Assembly (NCBI RefSeq): GCF_028765165.1 | Contig: NZ_JARADB010000003.1 | Location: 1,560,042 to 1,624,041, forward strand | DNA: 64,000 bases | Direction: 5' to 3' | Source: Paenibacillus sp. MAHUQ-63 | GTDB taxonomy: Bacteria > Bacillota > Bacilli > Paenibacillales > NBRC-103111 | In this document: positions 26,765-36,600 of the stretch, in pieces | Position numbering within the stretch: the stretch's first letter is position 1 | Layout of the letters: the number at the start of each line of letters is the position of its first letter | The notes under the pieces: generated by a model | Database searches by the model: none | Seen by the model: the letters and a program-made list of their open reading frames with translations, nothing else | Told to the model about the DNA's origin: nothing | Position numbers and translations under genes: made by a program

Positions 26765-27707
26765 AAGCTTGTCTCCTCAACAGCAGAAATAAGAATAGCC
26801 CGCTCCCGATGATGCCTACGGTTAAGCCGATCGGAATCTCGTAAGGATAGATGATCACACGTCCCAGAATGTCGCAAAACAGAACGAACACAGCGCCAAG
26901 GAGCGCTGTATGCGGCGCGATCTTCTTCAAATTGTCCCCTTGATAGATGGATACGATGTTCGGAACGACCAACCCCAGGAACGGGATGATGCCGACGCTC
27001 AAAATATTCACCGAAGCGACAACCGCAACGATCGTCAATCCGATATTGACGACCTGCCGGTAATTCAGCCCCAGATTTGTAGCGAAATCCTCCCCCATCC
27101 CCGCAATCGTAAACCGGTTTGCATACACATAGGCGATGATTAGCATCGGGATGCTGATGTAGAGCAGCTCGTATCGTCCCTTCATGACGGTCGCGAAGTT
27201 GCCCTGCAGCCAGGACGATATATTTTGAATCAGATCGAACTTGTAGGCGAAAAAAGTGGAAATCGAAGTAATGATGCTTCCGTACATTAAGCCGACCAGC
27301 GGAATGAAGATCGTATCTTTGAAGCGGATGCGGTCCAAGATTTTCATGAAGACATAAGTGCCGGCGAGCGTAAAGACGAAGGCGACGGCGATTTTCTGCA
27401 GCGGCGTCGCATCCGCAAACAGGATCATCGACACCAGGATCCCCAGCCTCGCACAGTCCATCGTCCCCGCCGTTGTCGGCGATACGAATTTATTGCGGCT
27501 AAGCTGCTGCATAAGCAGTCCGATGACGCTCATGCTGATCCCGGCGATAAGGATGGAGATGAGGCGCGGGATGCGGCTCACCAGCAGGATATGGGCTTGA
27601 TCCTCCGTTAAATGGAACAAATCCAACGGCGTGATTCCTTTAACCCCGATAAATAGGGAAACAGTAGATAATAGAAGAAGTGCGAGAACTAAGTATCTGA
27701 TTTTCAT
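26754..27707 (-). CDS. yclN: Iron-siderophore ABC transporter, permease (YclN-like)
   Basis: 317 residues, FecCD family, with RLISILIAGISMSVIGLLMQ near the N-terminus and the coupling segment GIIPFLGLVVPNIVS. Forms the channel with YclO. It begins 13 bases after the nitroreductase stop with a weak TAAGG ribosome site, so translation may depend on the upstream gene. Confidence 0.9.
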   Translation of the reverse strand: MKIRYLVLALLLLSTVSLFIGVKGITPLDLFHLTEDQAHILLVSRIPRLISILIAGISMSVIGLLMQQLSRNKFVSPTTAGTMDCARLGILVSMILFADATPLQKIAVAFVFTLAGTYVFMKILDRIRFKDTIFIPLVGLMYGSIITSISTFFAYKFDLIQNISSWLQGNFATVMKGRYELLYISIPMLIIAYVYANRFTIAGMGEDFATNLGLNYRQVVNIGLTIVAVVASVNILSVGIIPFLGLVVPNIVSIYQGDNLKKIAPHTALLGAVFVLFCDILGRVIIYPYEIPIGLTVGIIGSGLFLFLLLRRQAYDD

Positions 27708-27720
27708 GACCTTAGGCAGC

Positions 27721-28281
27721 CTATTCCATGACAGTCAATCGGTCTCTGGCTGGGATGCGCGCTTGTACCGGAGGTATCTTGCCGGGGTAGCCGGTATGCA
27801 AGCTGGCGATGATGCGCTCGTCCGGCTGTACGCCGAAAGCTTCCCGGAACGCCTCCAGCTTCAGCAGCGGGTACGACTCCCACACCATACCGATGCCCTG
27901 CTCCCAGGCTAACAAGCTGAAATTATGAATCAGACAGGAAGCCGAGGCATAATCCTCTTCGGCAATCGCCGGGTCCGCGTTCACCTTCAGAACGACGGCG
28001 ATGAACATGGGCACGGACATGAACTTGTTCCACATCTTCTCCCCGATTTCCCTTGCTTTCTCCGGGTCGGACTCTCTCTCTTGTCTGAACTTCCGAACGG
28101 TCTCCGCCAGCTTGCGGCGTCCCTCCCCATGAATAACTACGAAGCGCCACGGCTGCGTCAGCCGGTGGTTCGGCACCCAGACGGCCGCATCCAGAAGCTC
28201 GGACACAAGCTCCACGGATACCGGTCTATCTGCAAATTGGTGAACGGATCGCCGTTCTTTGATTAGTTGTGTAAGTTCCAT
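27721..28281 (-). CDS. Nitroreductase-family FMN oxidoreductase
   Basis: 186 residues. FMN-binding N-terminus IKERRSVHQFADRPV, then AAVWVPNHRLTQPWRFVV, and a C-terminal region with LHTGYPGK, all typical of the family. AGGGGG precedes the ATG. It heads the siderophore-uptake operon behind a Fur-like box, so a role in reducing ferric siderophore, or another flavin-dependent iron-stress function, is plausible but inferred from context only. Confidence 0.88.
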   Translation of the reverse strand: MELTQLIKERRSVHQFADRPVSVELVSELLDAAVWVPNHRLTQPWRFVVIHGEGRRKLAETVRKFRQERESDPEKAREIGEKMWNKFMSVPMFIAVVLKVNADPAIAEEDYASASCLIHNFSLLAWEQGIGMVWESYPLLKLEAFREAFGVQPDERIIASLHTGYPGKIPPVQARIPARDRLTVME

Positions 28282-28318
28282 GTATCCCCCTGTCCAGCCT
28301 TCACGACTGCACTTAGAA

Positions 28319-28333
28319 TGATAATCGTTATCA
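28319..28333. promoter_or_regulatory. Fur box upstream of nitroreductase-yclNOPQ
   Basis: TGATAATCGTTATCA, 14 of 15 positions of the TGATAATNATTATCA consensus, 38 bases before the nitroreductase ATG. Expected to give iron repression of the whole operon. Confidence 0.8.
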
Positions 28334-28409
28334 ACGATACCTATTTTGGCACGATTGACGGGTCGCGTGAATGGAATTTCCTGTTTTCGATATGGATTTT
28401 TTCACTCAG

Positions 28410-29999
28410 TCATGATTTGGACAACAAATGGTATACCGTCTCATCGATCAAGGTGTCATGCATCGTAGCGTTATACATCAGCAGTCCCTGATGGCGTATG
28501 AATATAATTTGCTGCTGCCTGTCGCTATAAGCCTTCTTCAGGCGGCGCCACGTCGAATCCAAGCTAAGGCAGTACTCGCTCGGGTACATGTTGGAGACGA
28601 AGAAAATGACATTGTCACAGTCCATTGAAGCTACTTCATGGAGGGAGTATGTATCCAGGAACGATACCTGCTCGACAGGCTTGGGCGGAGTAATTCGCAG
28701 CTCATCATAAAATAAGTCCTTCATCTTCTTCCTCGTCAATCCATACACCCGGTAGTGCTTCTCTTGCGCGGTGACCAGAAGAAACGGTTTGCCGCCAAGC
28801 CGCTCCCGAATATGTTCGCGGGCATTTTCCACCTTCATATGGAAATAAGTCAGCCATCTCTCGGCCACGCTGGACAGACCCAGCAAGCGGCCGATCATGA
28901 GCAGCGTCTCCTTCCAGCTGTAATCGCGCCACTGAATGACGGTGACCGGAGCGATGTGGGACAGTGATTCGAGCAGCTCATCGGAAAGCGGACCGCACAG
29001 AATCAAGTCCGGCCGGCAATCCCGAATTTGTTCGATATAGGGATGGAGATCCGGCTCCAAATGCCAATCCTTGTGCAAACTGATCTTGGGCGTAATGCCT
29101 AGAATGGACAGGTTCCCATGAAAAATCGCACTGAGATTCGCAACACGAATTTGTGCCTTTTTCATAAAATCCGAAGGGGACAGCCCCATATGCTTTTTGA
29201 AAAGCCGGCTGAAATACAGCTCGTCGGGATACCCGACAGCGTGCGCAACCTCGGCAATCGAGGACGGCGAGCTGCCCAGCAGCCCTAATGACCGGTTCAG
29301 GCGAATCGTCGTCACGAATTTATGCGGGCTAAGGCCGGTGATCCCCCGGAACGCCTGATAGAACTTACGGCTCGCTCCCGACAGACGGGCCATCTCCTCC
29401 ACATCGATCGCTTGGTTGTAATGCTCCATTAAATATTGCTTCGCCTGCTCGACATACTCGACCAGATCGTCCTCCGCCTGCTTCGGGTGATGCAGACAAG
29501 CCGTTAAGGCCGCCGCCATCTTGTAGAGGTGCGACTGCAGTTGGTAATACAGCGACGTATCCGGCTGGCCGCAATCGCTCAGGAAGTCCGGCACCCAATG
29601 GAAAAAGTGCGGCATCCGGAAGCTGTGCAGCTGCAGTTCATCCTGATGCAAAAAATCATCGCCGGAGACCTGCTCTCCCGCCGAAGCTCCAAGCTGCGTG
29701 CAAGTTAGCTTCTGGAATCGGATCCAGATTACACGGGCGCGGTGGTGGCCGCTGTTCTTGATCATGCAGCGGCAGTCCGGCGGTACGAAGAACAGCTCAC
29801 CGGTCAATATCTTATTGGTGCGGCGGTGAGTCCCATTTTCCAGGGTAACTCGAATGACTTCATCTATTGCATACCCGAACGCGCAAATCGCTTGGCTGTC
29901 CAATTCAAGTGTCGTTTCACTCTCGATGTGAAGCTCATCCGTTCGCAGATAATGGAGGGTATGCGCTCCTGAAGCAAGTGTCTTGACCATAGGGTTCAC
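28410..29999 (-). CDS. AraC-family regulator fused to a siderophore-binding-protein-like domain (Btr-like)
   Basis: 529 residues, the same length and layout as Bacillus Btr. Residues ~1-165: AraC N-terminal ligand/dimer region; ~165-275: paired AraC helix-turn-helix (IDVEEMARLSGASRKFYQAF, VAHAVGYPDELYFSRLFKKH); ~280-529: FecB/CeuE-like binding-protein domain (ILGITPKISL, CRPDLILCGPLSDEL). It probably senses ferri-siderophore in the cytoplasm and activates the adjacent uptake operon. It ends 128 bases upstream of the nitroreductase start on the same strand, and has its own Fur-controlled promoter. Confidence 0.87.
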   Translation of the reverse strand: MNPMVKTLASGAHTLHYLRTDELHIESETTLELDSQAICAFGYAIDEVIRVTLENGTHRRTNKILTGELFFVPPDCRCMIKNSGHHRARVIWIRFQKLTCTQLGASAGEQVSGDDFLHQDELQLHSFRMPHFFHWVPDFLSDCGQPDTSLYYQLQSHLYKMAAALTACLHHPKQAEDDLVEYVEQAKQYLMEHYNQAIDVEEMARLSGASRKFYQAFRGITGLSPHKFVTTIRLNRSLGLLGSSPSSIAEVAHAVGYPDELYFSRLFKKHMGLSPSDFMKKAQIRVANLSAIFHGNLSILGITPKISLHKDWHLEPDLHPYIEQIRDCRPDLILCGPLSDELLESLSHIAPVTVIQWRDYSWKETLLMIGRLLGLSSVAERWLTYFHMKVENAREHIRERLGGKPFLLVTAQEKHYRVYGLTRKKMKDLFYDELRITPPKPVEQVSFLDTYSLHEVASMDCDNVIFFVSNMYPSEYCLSLDSTWRRLKKAYSDRQQQIIFIRHQGLLMYNATMHDTLIDETVYHLLSKS

Positions 30000-30036
30000 A
30001 TCCTGACATGGTTAAAATGAGATGATCATTATCACT

Positions 30037-30066
30037 ATTCTAAATGATAATGATTATCATTGTCAA
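30037..30066 (-). promoter_or_regulatory. Fur-controlled promoter of the Btr-like regulator
   Basis: Minus strand TTGACA (30061-30066), 18-base spacer, TAGAAT (30037-30042). The spacer is filled by a perfect Fur box, TGATAATGATTATCA (30045-30059). A second partial box (GATGATCATTATCAC) follows at ~30022-30035. Confidence 0.85.
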
Positions 30067-30141
30067 ATGGGTGTGCCTCCCACTTGCGCATACACGGCAA
30101 GCTTGGCGGCTTCGCCAACTGCCGGCCGCGTCGGCCTAAAA

Positions 30142-30966
30142 GGCATCCCGGCTGGTCAAGCCGCTTCCCGAAGCCTCCCTACCCCAGTACCCGCGAGTAA
30201 CTCCGCGGCTATCCTAACGGACACAGCAGCCGTTATTTGCCCGATAATCGGCGGCTTCCACCGCTAACGGACACCACTGCGCTTATTTGCCCGATTTCGG
30301 GGCGCAAATCAGGCTCAGATGCGCAAATAACGGCGCCGGTGTCCGTTGCATGTTCGGAGCCGCCCATTTTGCCCATATAAGGGCTGCCATGTCCGTTAGC
30401 CCGCCGCGCGCGGGGGCGAATCCGGCTGGGCAAGCCGCTTCCCGGCCAGCCTCCCCTGCCCCAGGAACCCGCGAGTAACTCCGCGGCTATCCTAACGGAC
30501 ACAGCAGCCGTTATTTGCCCGATAATCGGCAGCTTCCACCGCTAACGGACACCACTGCGCTTATTTGCCCGATTTCGGGGCGAAATCAGGCTCAGATGCG
30601 CAAATAACGGCGCTGGTGTCCGTTGCATGTTCGGAGCCGCCCATTTTGCCCATATAAGGGCTGCCATGTCCGTTAGCCTCCGCGCGCGGGGGCGAATCCG
30701 ACTGGGCTAGCCGCTTCCCGACCAGTCTCCCCTGCTCCAGGTACCCGCGAGTAACTCCGCGGCTATCCTAACGGACACAGCGGCCGCTATTTGAGCGACA
30801 ATCGGCAGCTTCCCCCGCTAACGGACACCACTGCGCCTATTTGCCTGATTTCAGTGCGAAATCAGGCTCAGATGCGCAAATAACGGCGCTGGTGTCCGTT
30901 GCATGTTCGGAGCCGCCCATTTTGCCCATATAAGGGCTGCCATGTCCGTTAGCCTCCCCCGCATCC
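30142..30966. repeat. Three tandem copies of a ~275-bp non-coding repeat
   Basis: Units at about 30142-30415, 30416-30691 and 30692-30966, nearly identical (units 1 and 2 most alike). Each unit has, in order: GCAAGCCGC-type GC-rich spacer, CGCGAGTAACTCCGCGG hairpin, TAACGGACACAGCAGCCGTT, CTAACGGACACCACTGCGCT, a reverse-complement copy GGCGCTGGTGTCCGTTGC, and CCATGTCCGTTAG at the end. Forward and reverse elements can pair, so each unit can fold into a large stem. A diverged copy sits at 4978-5170. Short frames inside are not genes. Confidence 0.85.
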
Positions 30967-30974
30967 GAATAACA

Positions 30975-31012
30975 CAAAAAAGCCTCCGCCCTATCAACAG
31001 GCAGAGGCTTTG
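30975..31012 (-). terminator. Terminator of the CAP-domain gene
   Basis: Minus strand AAAGCCTCTGCC, loop, GGGCGGAGGCTTT, then TTTTTTG. Confidence 0.8.
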
Positions 31013-31015
31013 AAG

Positions 31016-31909
31016 CTATTTCCCGATGAACTGCTGCGTGAACATTTTGCCGCAAGGGCCGCCGTTCACAATACCGATCCCAATGTGCGTGTAATCTTTG
31101 CTCAAAATATTCGCTTTGTGGCCGGGCGAATTCATTAACGCCTCATGCGCGGCCTGCACCGATTGGTTGCAAGCGATATTTTCTCCCGCAGCGTTATAGG
31201 TGATGCCGAACTTCTCCATCATATCGAAAGGGGAGCCATACGTCGGCGAATCATGCGAGAAATATTTATTATCGACCATGTCCTGGCTCTTAAGCCTTGC
31301 TGTCTTGGTCAGCGCGGCATCGGCCGCCAGCGGAGCCAGCCCTACGGCTGCACGTTCTTTATTCACCAGATCCAGCATCTGCTGCTCCTCTACCGTGAGG
31401 CCAGATGTCGGCGGAACCTCCGGTGCAGGTTGAGGTGTCTGCTCCGGCTCGGATGGCGGCGGTGCAGGCGGCGGTGTGGACGGCGGTGCCGACGGTGCCG
31501 GTGGAGGCGCCGGTTTCTTCGGTATTTTCAAATTACCATATGCCCAAAGAATGGACTGCAGCGTTTGGTCATCAATATTCCCCGTTACCGGAAGTCCATA
31601 CCGGCTTTGGAACGCTTTGACACCAGCAGCGGTTTGGTTGCCGTAGTAGCCAGTAATAGGACCACTATAGTAGCCCAGCGATTTGAGCATCCCCTGCACC
31701 GCATAAACGTCCGGGCCCTTCGCCCCTTTCCCGTAGGCAAAAGCGGTCGTGGAGGTCGAGCAGAACAAGGCGACACAGATTAGTACGATCCAGACATGCT
31801 TATTCCTGCCATGAAACATACGTTTACGTTCACTCCCCATCGTCATCAGTATCATTCGCCCGGAACGGACGACAGGTTTAGCGTGACCTAATTTTTGGTT
31901 TTTATCCAT
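31016..31909 (-). CDS. Secreted peptidoglycan-binding and CAP (YkwD-like) protein
   Basis: Up to 297 residues. A basic start, a hydrophobic helix ending STTAFAYG, then a peptidoglycan-binding domain (GPDVYAVQGMLKSLGYYSG ... GVKAFQSRYGLPVTG), a long Pro-rich linker, and a C-terminal CAP/SCP domain (MLDLVNKERAAVGLAPL, SHDSPTYGSPFDMM, GENIACN, NSPGHKANILS). Similar proteins are exported and often sporulation-linked, but the biochemical role of bacterial CAP domains is not settled. The start is uncertain: no good ribosome site precedes 31909, and in-frame ATGs at 31855, 31840 and 31819 are alternatives. Confidence 0.85.
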   Translation of the reverse strand: MDKNQKLGHAKPVVRSGRMILMTMGSERKRMFHGRNKHVWIVLICVALFCSTSTTAFAYGKGAKGPDVYAVQGMLKSLGYYSGPITGYYGNQTAAGVKAFQSRYGLPVTGNIDDQTLQSILWAYGNLKIPKKPAPPPAPSAPPSTPPPAPPPSEPEQTPQPAPEVPPTSGLTVEEQQMLDLVNKERAAVGLAPLAADAALTKTARLKSQDMVDNKYFSHDSPTYGSPFDMMEKFGITYNAAGENIACNQSVQAAHEALMNSPGHKANILSKDYTHIGIGIVNGGPCGKMFTQQFIGK

Positions 31910-32162
31910 TTTTTATTGATGGAGACAAATCTGCACATGCGAATCGTGCGGTCTGCAACGATTAAGGGAACAAGCGCTCACCATGTGGTTGGAAAGCCGC
32001 CCGCCCCATTATCAAATCCGCCCATCATTGTAGGCCAACCATACCCGCCGATCAACAAATTAATGACCGCCAGTTTAAAATATATATTCCTCTAATAAGC
32101 CAATTGAAACCGATTACCTGATGAACCTTATCGACTTGGCTTTATTTCAGAATCAAGACAAA

Positions 32163-32213
32163 TGACTTTTAGTCAAAATATTATTGACCGTCAGTCACAA
32201 TTTTTGTTATAAC
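32163..32213 (+). promoter_or_regulatory. Promoter and paired operator for the efflux operon
   Basis: TTGACC (32184-32189), 18-base spacer, TATAAC (32208-32213). Two TGAC-N5-GTCA palindromes, TGACTTTTAGTCA (32163-32175) and TGACCGTCAGTCA (32185-32197), are exactly 22 bases apart, the second overlapping the -35. This suggests a TetR-type repressor dimer pair. The rest of 31910-32255 holds a degenerate third copy near 32064 and no gene. Confidence 0.6.
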
Positions 32214-32255
32214 TAAATTTGGAAACAGTTCATCGATAGATAGGGAGGCATTACC

Positions 32256-33563
32256 ATGGAGAGCGGGAGAACCATGTCTACACAATCGAATCCTTGGCCG
32301 AAGAAGCTCGCACGTACAGCCCGGGGCTTCGCTGCGCATAAAGCCGGCGTTGTGCTGATTCTGACGGCCCTTACACTTGCAGGCTGTTCCCACGGAGCGC
32401 CCTCATCCCCGGCCTCAGCACCGGACCAGGCTGCCGGCATAACGGGCAAGCCGGTCAAAACCGCCAAGGTCGCCTCACAAGTCTGGACCGGCGCCAAAAC
32501 ACTGACGGCTGACGCGATTCCCTCGCTGGAGTTGAACGTCATCCTGAAAGTCGACGGCGATGTACAGAGCGTGCTGAAGAAACGCGGAGAACAGGTTCAT
32601 AAAGGCGATGTCATTATCGAGCTGGATAAGAAGGATGTGCTGCGCCAGCAGCAGAAGCTGCTGTATGCCAGAGCCAGCTTGGAAGAACAAATGGCTAAGG
32701 CCAAGAAAGATTTTACCGACAGCACGCTTGAATTAACGAATAATGTTGCCTCAACCAAGCAAGCCTTGGAAGATGCAACGAAGCAATATAACCGGGTTCT
32801 GAACGACTATGATATCGGCCAGGCAACCGAAGAACAGAAGGAACAATTGGAAACAGGGGTGAACCAGCTGCAGCGTAATCTTCAAACCTTGGAACAGAAA
32901 CTGCAGACGCTCCGAAGCACCAATCCCCTAGCGGCCATTGAATACCAAATGCGGGCTAACGAGATCGATCTGCAGGATATGGAAGTTAACCTGTCTTATT
33001 ATGACGTCAAGGCACCGGCAGACGGCCTCTTGACCGAGATGCCCATCGAGGAAGGGATGACGCTGCCCCGCGGTCAGAAGATCGGCGTTGTCCAGCGGCA
33101 GACACCGATGAAAATCCGCGCCGAAATAACGGAAGCGGATTTGCCGCTCGTGCAAGGCCAAACGGACCTTTCGTATCAGATTCCCGGTTCCGCCGATACC
33201 TATCAAGGCAAAGTGACTTATTTGGCCTCCGCCGCCAACATTCAGACGAAGACTTATACGCTGGAGCTCGAGGCTGCGAACGAAGAGGGCCGGCTCAAAG
33301 CCGGTATGCGCGTACAGCTTCTACTAGCTGACAACGGAGGCCAGCAAGTCATTGCCGTGCCGTCGGACAGCATTCTTCGCGAGGACGGCGAGCCCTATGT
33401 ATTCATTTTGAATGGGGACCATGCGGAGAAGAGGACGGTTAAGCCGGGCCGCAGCAAGGATGCCATGACGGAAATCTCCCAAGGGCTTCAGGCAGGCGAT
33501 ACGCTGATCGTGTCCGGCCAATACCAGCTTAAGCATATGGAGAAAGTAACCCCCGGCGAATAG
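32256..33563 (+). CDS. RND efflux adaptor (membrane fusion) lipoprotein
   Basis: 435 residues. Signal peptide with lipobox LTLAGC (about residue 46), then the HlyD/MFP layout: biotinyl-lipoyl half (GDVQSVLKKRGEQVHKGDVI), a long coiled coil (residues ~120-215), the second lipoyl half (YDVKAPADGLLTEMPIEEGM), and a beta-barrel plus membrane-proximal domain. It connects the RND pump to the outer face of the membrane; as a Gram-positive version it is lipid-anchored. GGGAGG upstream of the ATG. First gene of a two-gene operon. Confidence 0.9.
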   Translation: MESGRTMSTQSNPWPKKLARTARGFAAHKAGVVLILTALTLAGCSHGAPSSPASAPDQAAGITGKPVKTAKVASQVWTGAKTLTADAIPSLELNVILKVDGDVQSVLKKRGEQVHKGDVIIELDKKDVLRQQQKLLYARASLEEQMAKAKKDFTDSTLELTNNVASTKQALEDATKQYNRVLNDYDIGQATEEQKEQLETGVNQLQRNLQTLEQKLQTLRSTNPLAAIEYQMRANEIDLQDMEVNLSYYDVKAPADGLLTEMPIEEGMTLPRGQKIGVVQRQTPMKIRAEITEADLPLVQGQTDLSYQIPGSADTYQGKVTYLASAANIQTKTYTLELEAANEEGRLKAGMRVQLLLADNGGQQVIAVPSDSILREDGEPYVFILNGDHAEKRTVKPGRSKDAMTEISQGLQAGDTLIVSGQYQLKHMEKVTPGE

Positions 33564-33607
33564 GTTTCGGCTCCAACCGGAACGGCAGAACAGAAGGAGG
33601 AGTCCGC

Positions 33608-36600
33608 TTGATTGCCAAACTGATCAAATATCAAAAAATCACGCTGTTATTCTTTGCCGTATTCGTGCTGATGGGCACCATCAGTTTTTTTACGTTAAGC
33701 CAGCGTGAGAATCCGGAAATCACCGTTTCCATCGCCACGGTATCGACGGTGTATCCCGGCGCTTCGCCGGAAAAGGTTGAACAGCTCGTCACCAAACCGC
33801 TGGAAGAAAAGATCCGGGAGATGGACGCGATCAAGTCGATCGATTCCACATCCTCCACCAACGTATCTTTCATAACGGTCGAGATGGAGCCTGGCGTTGA
33901 CAACAAACGAGCCTGGGATACGCTTAGACAGAAAGTGCAAGAGGCACAGAGCAAGCTGCCTGCGGAAGCGCACCAGCCCGAAATCTTCGACGACCTGGCC
34001 AAGACCGCGGCTCAAATCATTCATCTGACTGTGCCGAGCTCATCGGAGTTGGAGTCGCTGCGCCCTATTTCCCTCATATGGAAAGACCAGATACGCGCGA
34101 TAGCCGGGGTCAGCGATGTTCAAATCGTCGGGCTCTCCGATCTGGAAGCCAAGGTGATTCTGGACAAGGAGAAGCTCGAAAGCCTCCAGCTTCCATGGAC
34201 GCTGGTCATGCAGGCGCTGACGAGCGCCCACGACCGTACGCCTATCGGGAATGTGAGTGCCAATAAACAAGACACCTACGTGCAATTGACGGGCGAATGG
34301 CAATCCGCTCAGGATATCGGGGAGACGGTCGTCTACCGTTCCGCGGCGCAGGGCAATTCGCTTAAGATTCAAGATGTCGCACAGGTCGGCATCGGTCCGG
34401 AGAAAACGAAGGAGCAAGTTCTTTACAACGGCAAACCCGCTATCGATGTTGTCATCTATCCGGCCAAGGGCCAACATATTCCTTCCTTGCAGTCGAGAAT
34501 TGACGCCAAGGTCGCCGAATTGCAGGCACAGCTCCCCGCGCACGTGACGATGGTATCGTTGTTCACGCAAAAGGAAAGCGTGAGCAAGCTGTTTAACGAG
34601 CTGTCGCGGGAGATGCTCATCGGGATGGCTGCCGTACTGCTCGTCTGCATCCTCGGGCTCGCCTTCGGAACGTCCATTATCGTTGCTATGGCGATCCCCG
34701 TCTCCATCGCGCTCGGGTTCCTGCCGATCGGCATGACGTCTATCGATCTCAATCAGATTTCTATCGTCGCGCTCGTCATCGTGCTCGGCATCCTTGTCGA
34801 CGACGCCATCGTCGTGAACGATAACATCGAACGCCGGCTATCCCTCGGCGATTCCCCATTAGATGCGTCGTTGAAAGGAAGCCAGGAAGTCGCGATTTCG
34901 ATTCTTACCGCAACGATCGCCACAGCGGCCGCTTTCTTTCCGCTATTTTTCCTGAAAGGCAATATCGGCGACTTCATCCGTCCGATTCCCGTCGTCGTGA
35001 GCCTGACATTAGCCGCGTCGATGGCCATGTCGCTAACCATCGTTCCGATTTTCCGCAAATGGAACGGCGAACGCAGCCTTCGCAAAGGAATTTCCGCCAA
35101 GAACAAGATGCCGGGACTTCTGGGCAAGCCCATATGGCACCTGAGCGAGCAGTATGAGAAATGGATCCGCCGCCTGCTGCGCAAGCCTTTGTTAACCGGC
35201 ACGATCGGCCTTGTCATCGGGACGGCCAGCTACGGCTTGCTGCCTTTGCTTGGCGTGCAGTACTTCCCAAGCGCGGAGCGCAGCGAATTTCTTGTCGATG
35301 TGAAAATGCCGGTCAGCGCCGACTACAAACAAACCGCCGATATGATGGCAAGTTTGTCGGTATGGGCGGCCAAACAAGACGGGGTCTTATCCGTCTCGGC
35401 CTACGCAGGAAGAACCACGCCTAAGTTCTACTATGCGGAGAACGATGCCAGCGGGACAAGAATGGGCCAATTGTATGTGAAAGTCGACGAATCACGGACC
35501 CACACCGGCAAGCTCGTAGCCAGCTGGCGCGAGCAGCTGCGCAGCCTCTATCCGGATATTGAGCTGCTGCCCAGGGAGCTGGAGCAGGGACCTCCGGTCG
35601 GGGCGCCGATCGCCTTGCGAATCAGCGGCTCGGATCTAGGCGAGTTGACATCGCTCTCGAAGCAAGTGCAGTCGATGCTGAAAGGCATCCCCGGCACCGA
35701 CAACGTCTCCGACAGCATCGGCGAGGATACGTACACGATGAATCTTCGGCTCGACCAGGAGAAAGCCCGCCATTACGGCATTACCGAGAAGGACTTGTCG
35801 GCAACGGCGAGGCTTGCTACCGATGGGATCGAAGTCTCCAAGCTGCAGCTGGGCAACGAGAATATTCCCGTCACATTGTTCAGCGAGACGAACGGGACCC
35901 CGTCCGCCCAAACGATCGGCGCTCTGCTCGTTCCCGCACAATCAGGGGCGTTATACCCGATCGAGCAGTTTATCGATTTGCAGCCCAGCCGCATGATTAC
36001 ATCCGTGCAGCACCACAATCTGGTGCGGACGATCACAGTTAGATCTTATACGGACGGGAGATTGGCGGCTGACATTGTGAAGGATTTGGAGCAGCAGATT
36101 AACCAACTGCACAAGCCCAATGGCTACACCATCGAATTCGCCGGCGAGAACGCCGACCGCAACGATGCCTTCGCCTCCATCGGCAAGCTGTCCATTATTG
36201 TGGTATGTCTGATCTATATCATTATCGCGATTCAATTTTATTCGTTATCCGTACCGTTCCTGGTGATGTTGACCGTCTATTTGGCCATGGGGGGCGCTTT
36301 GATCGGGCTGTTCGTGACGGGCGCACCGATCGGGTTCATGGCGCTCATGGGATTCGTCAGTCTGGCGGGGATTGTCGTGCGCAACGGCATCGTGCTCGTT
36401 GAATTTATCGAAGAGGCCCGGCACAGCGGCATGGCCCTGTACGACGCCATCGCCGAATCCGGCCGCGCGCGGCTTCGTCCCATCCTGATGACGTCCGCTA
36501 CGGCAATCAGCGGCCTCCTACCCATGGCCATTATCGGAGGCAGCTTGTGGCGGCCAATGGCTGTCGTCATTATCTCAGGATTGATCATCTCAACGCTGCT

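Noticed and set aside
30142..30966. Possible CRISPR array
   Set aside because: The units are ~275 bases with no short direct repeat/unique spacer pattern and no cas genes nearby.
30233..31055. Short frames within the tandem repeat
   Set aside because: They recur only because the repeat recurs; no ribosome sites, and the region is non-coding with strong secondary structure.
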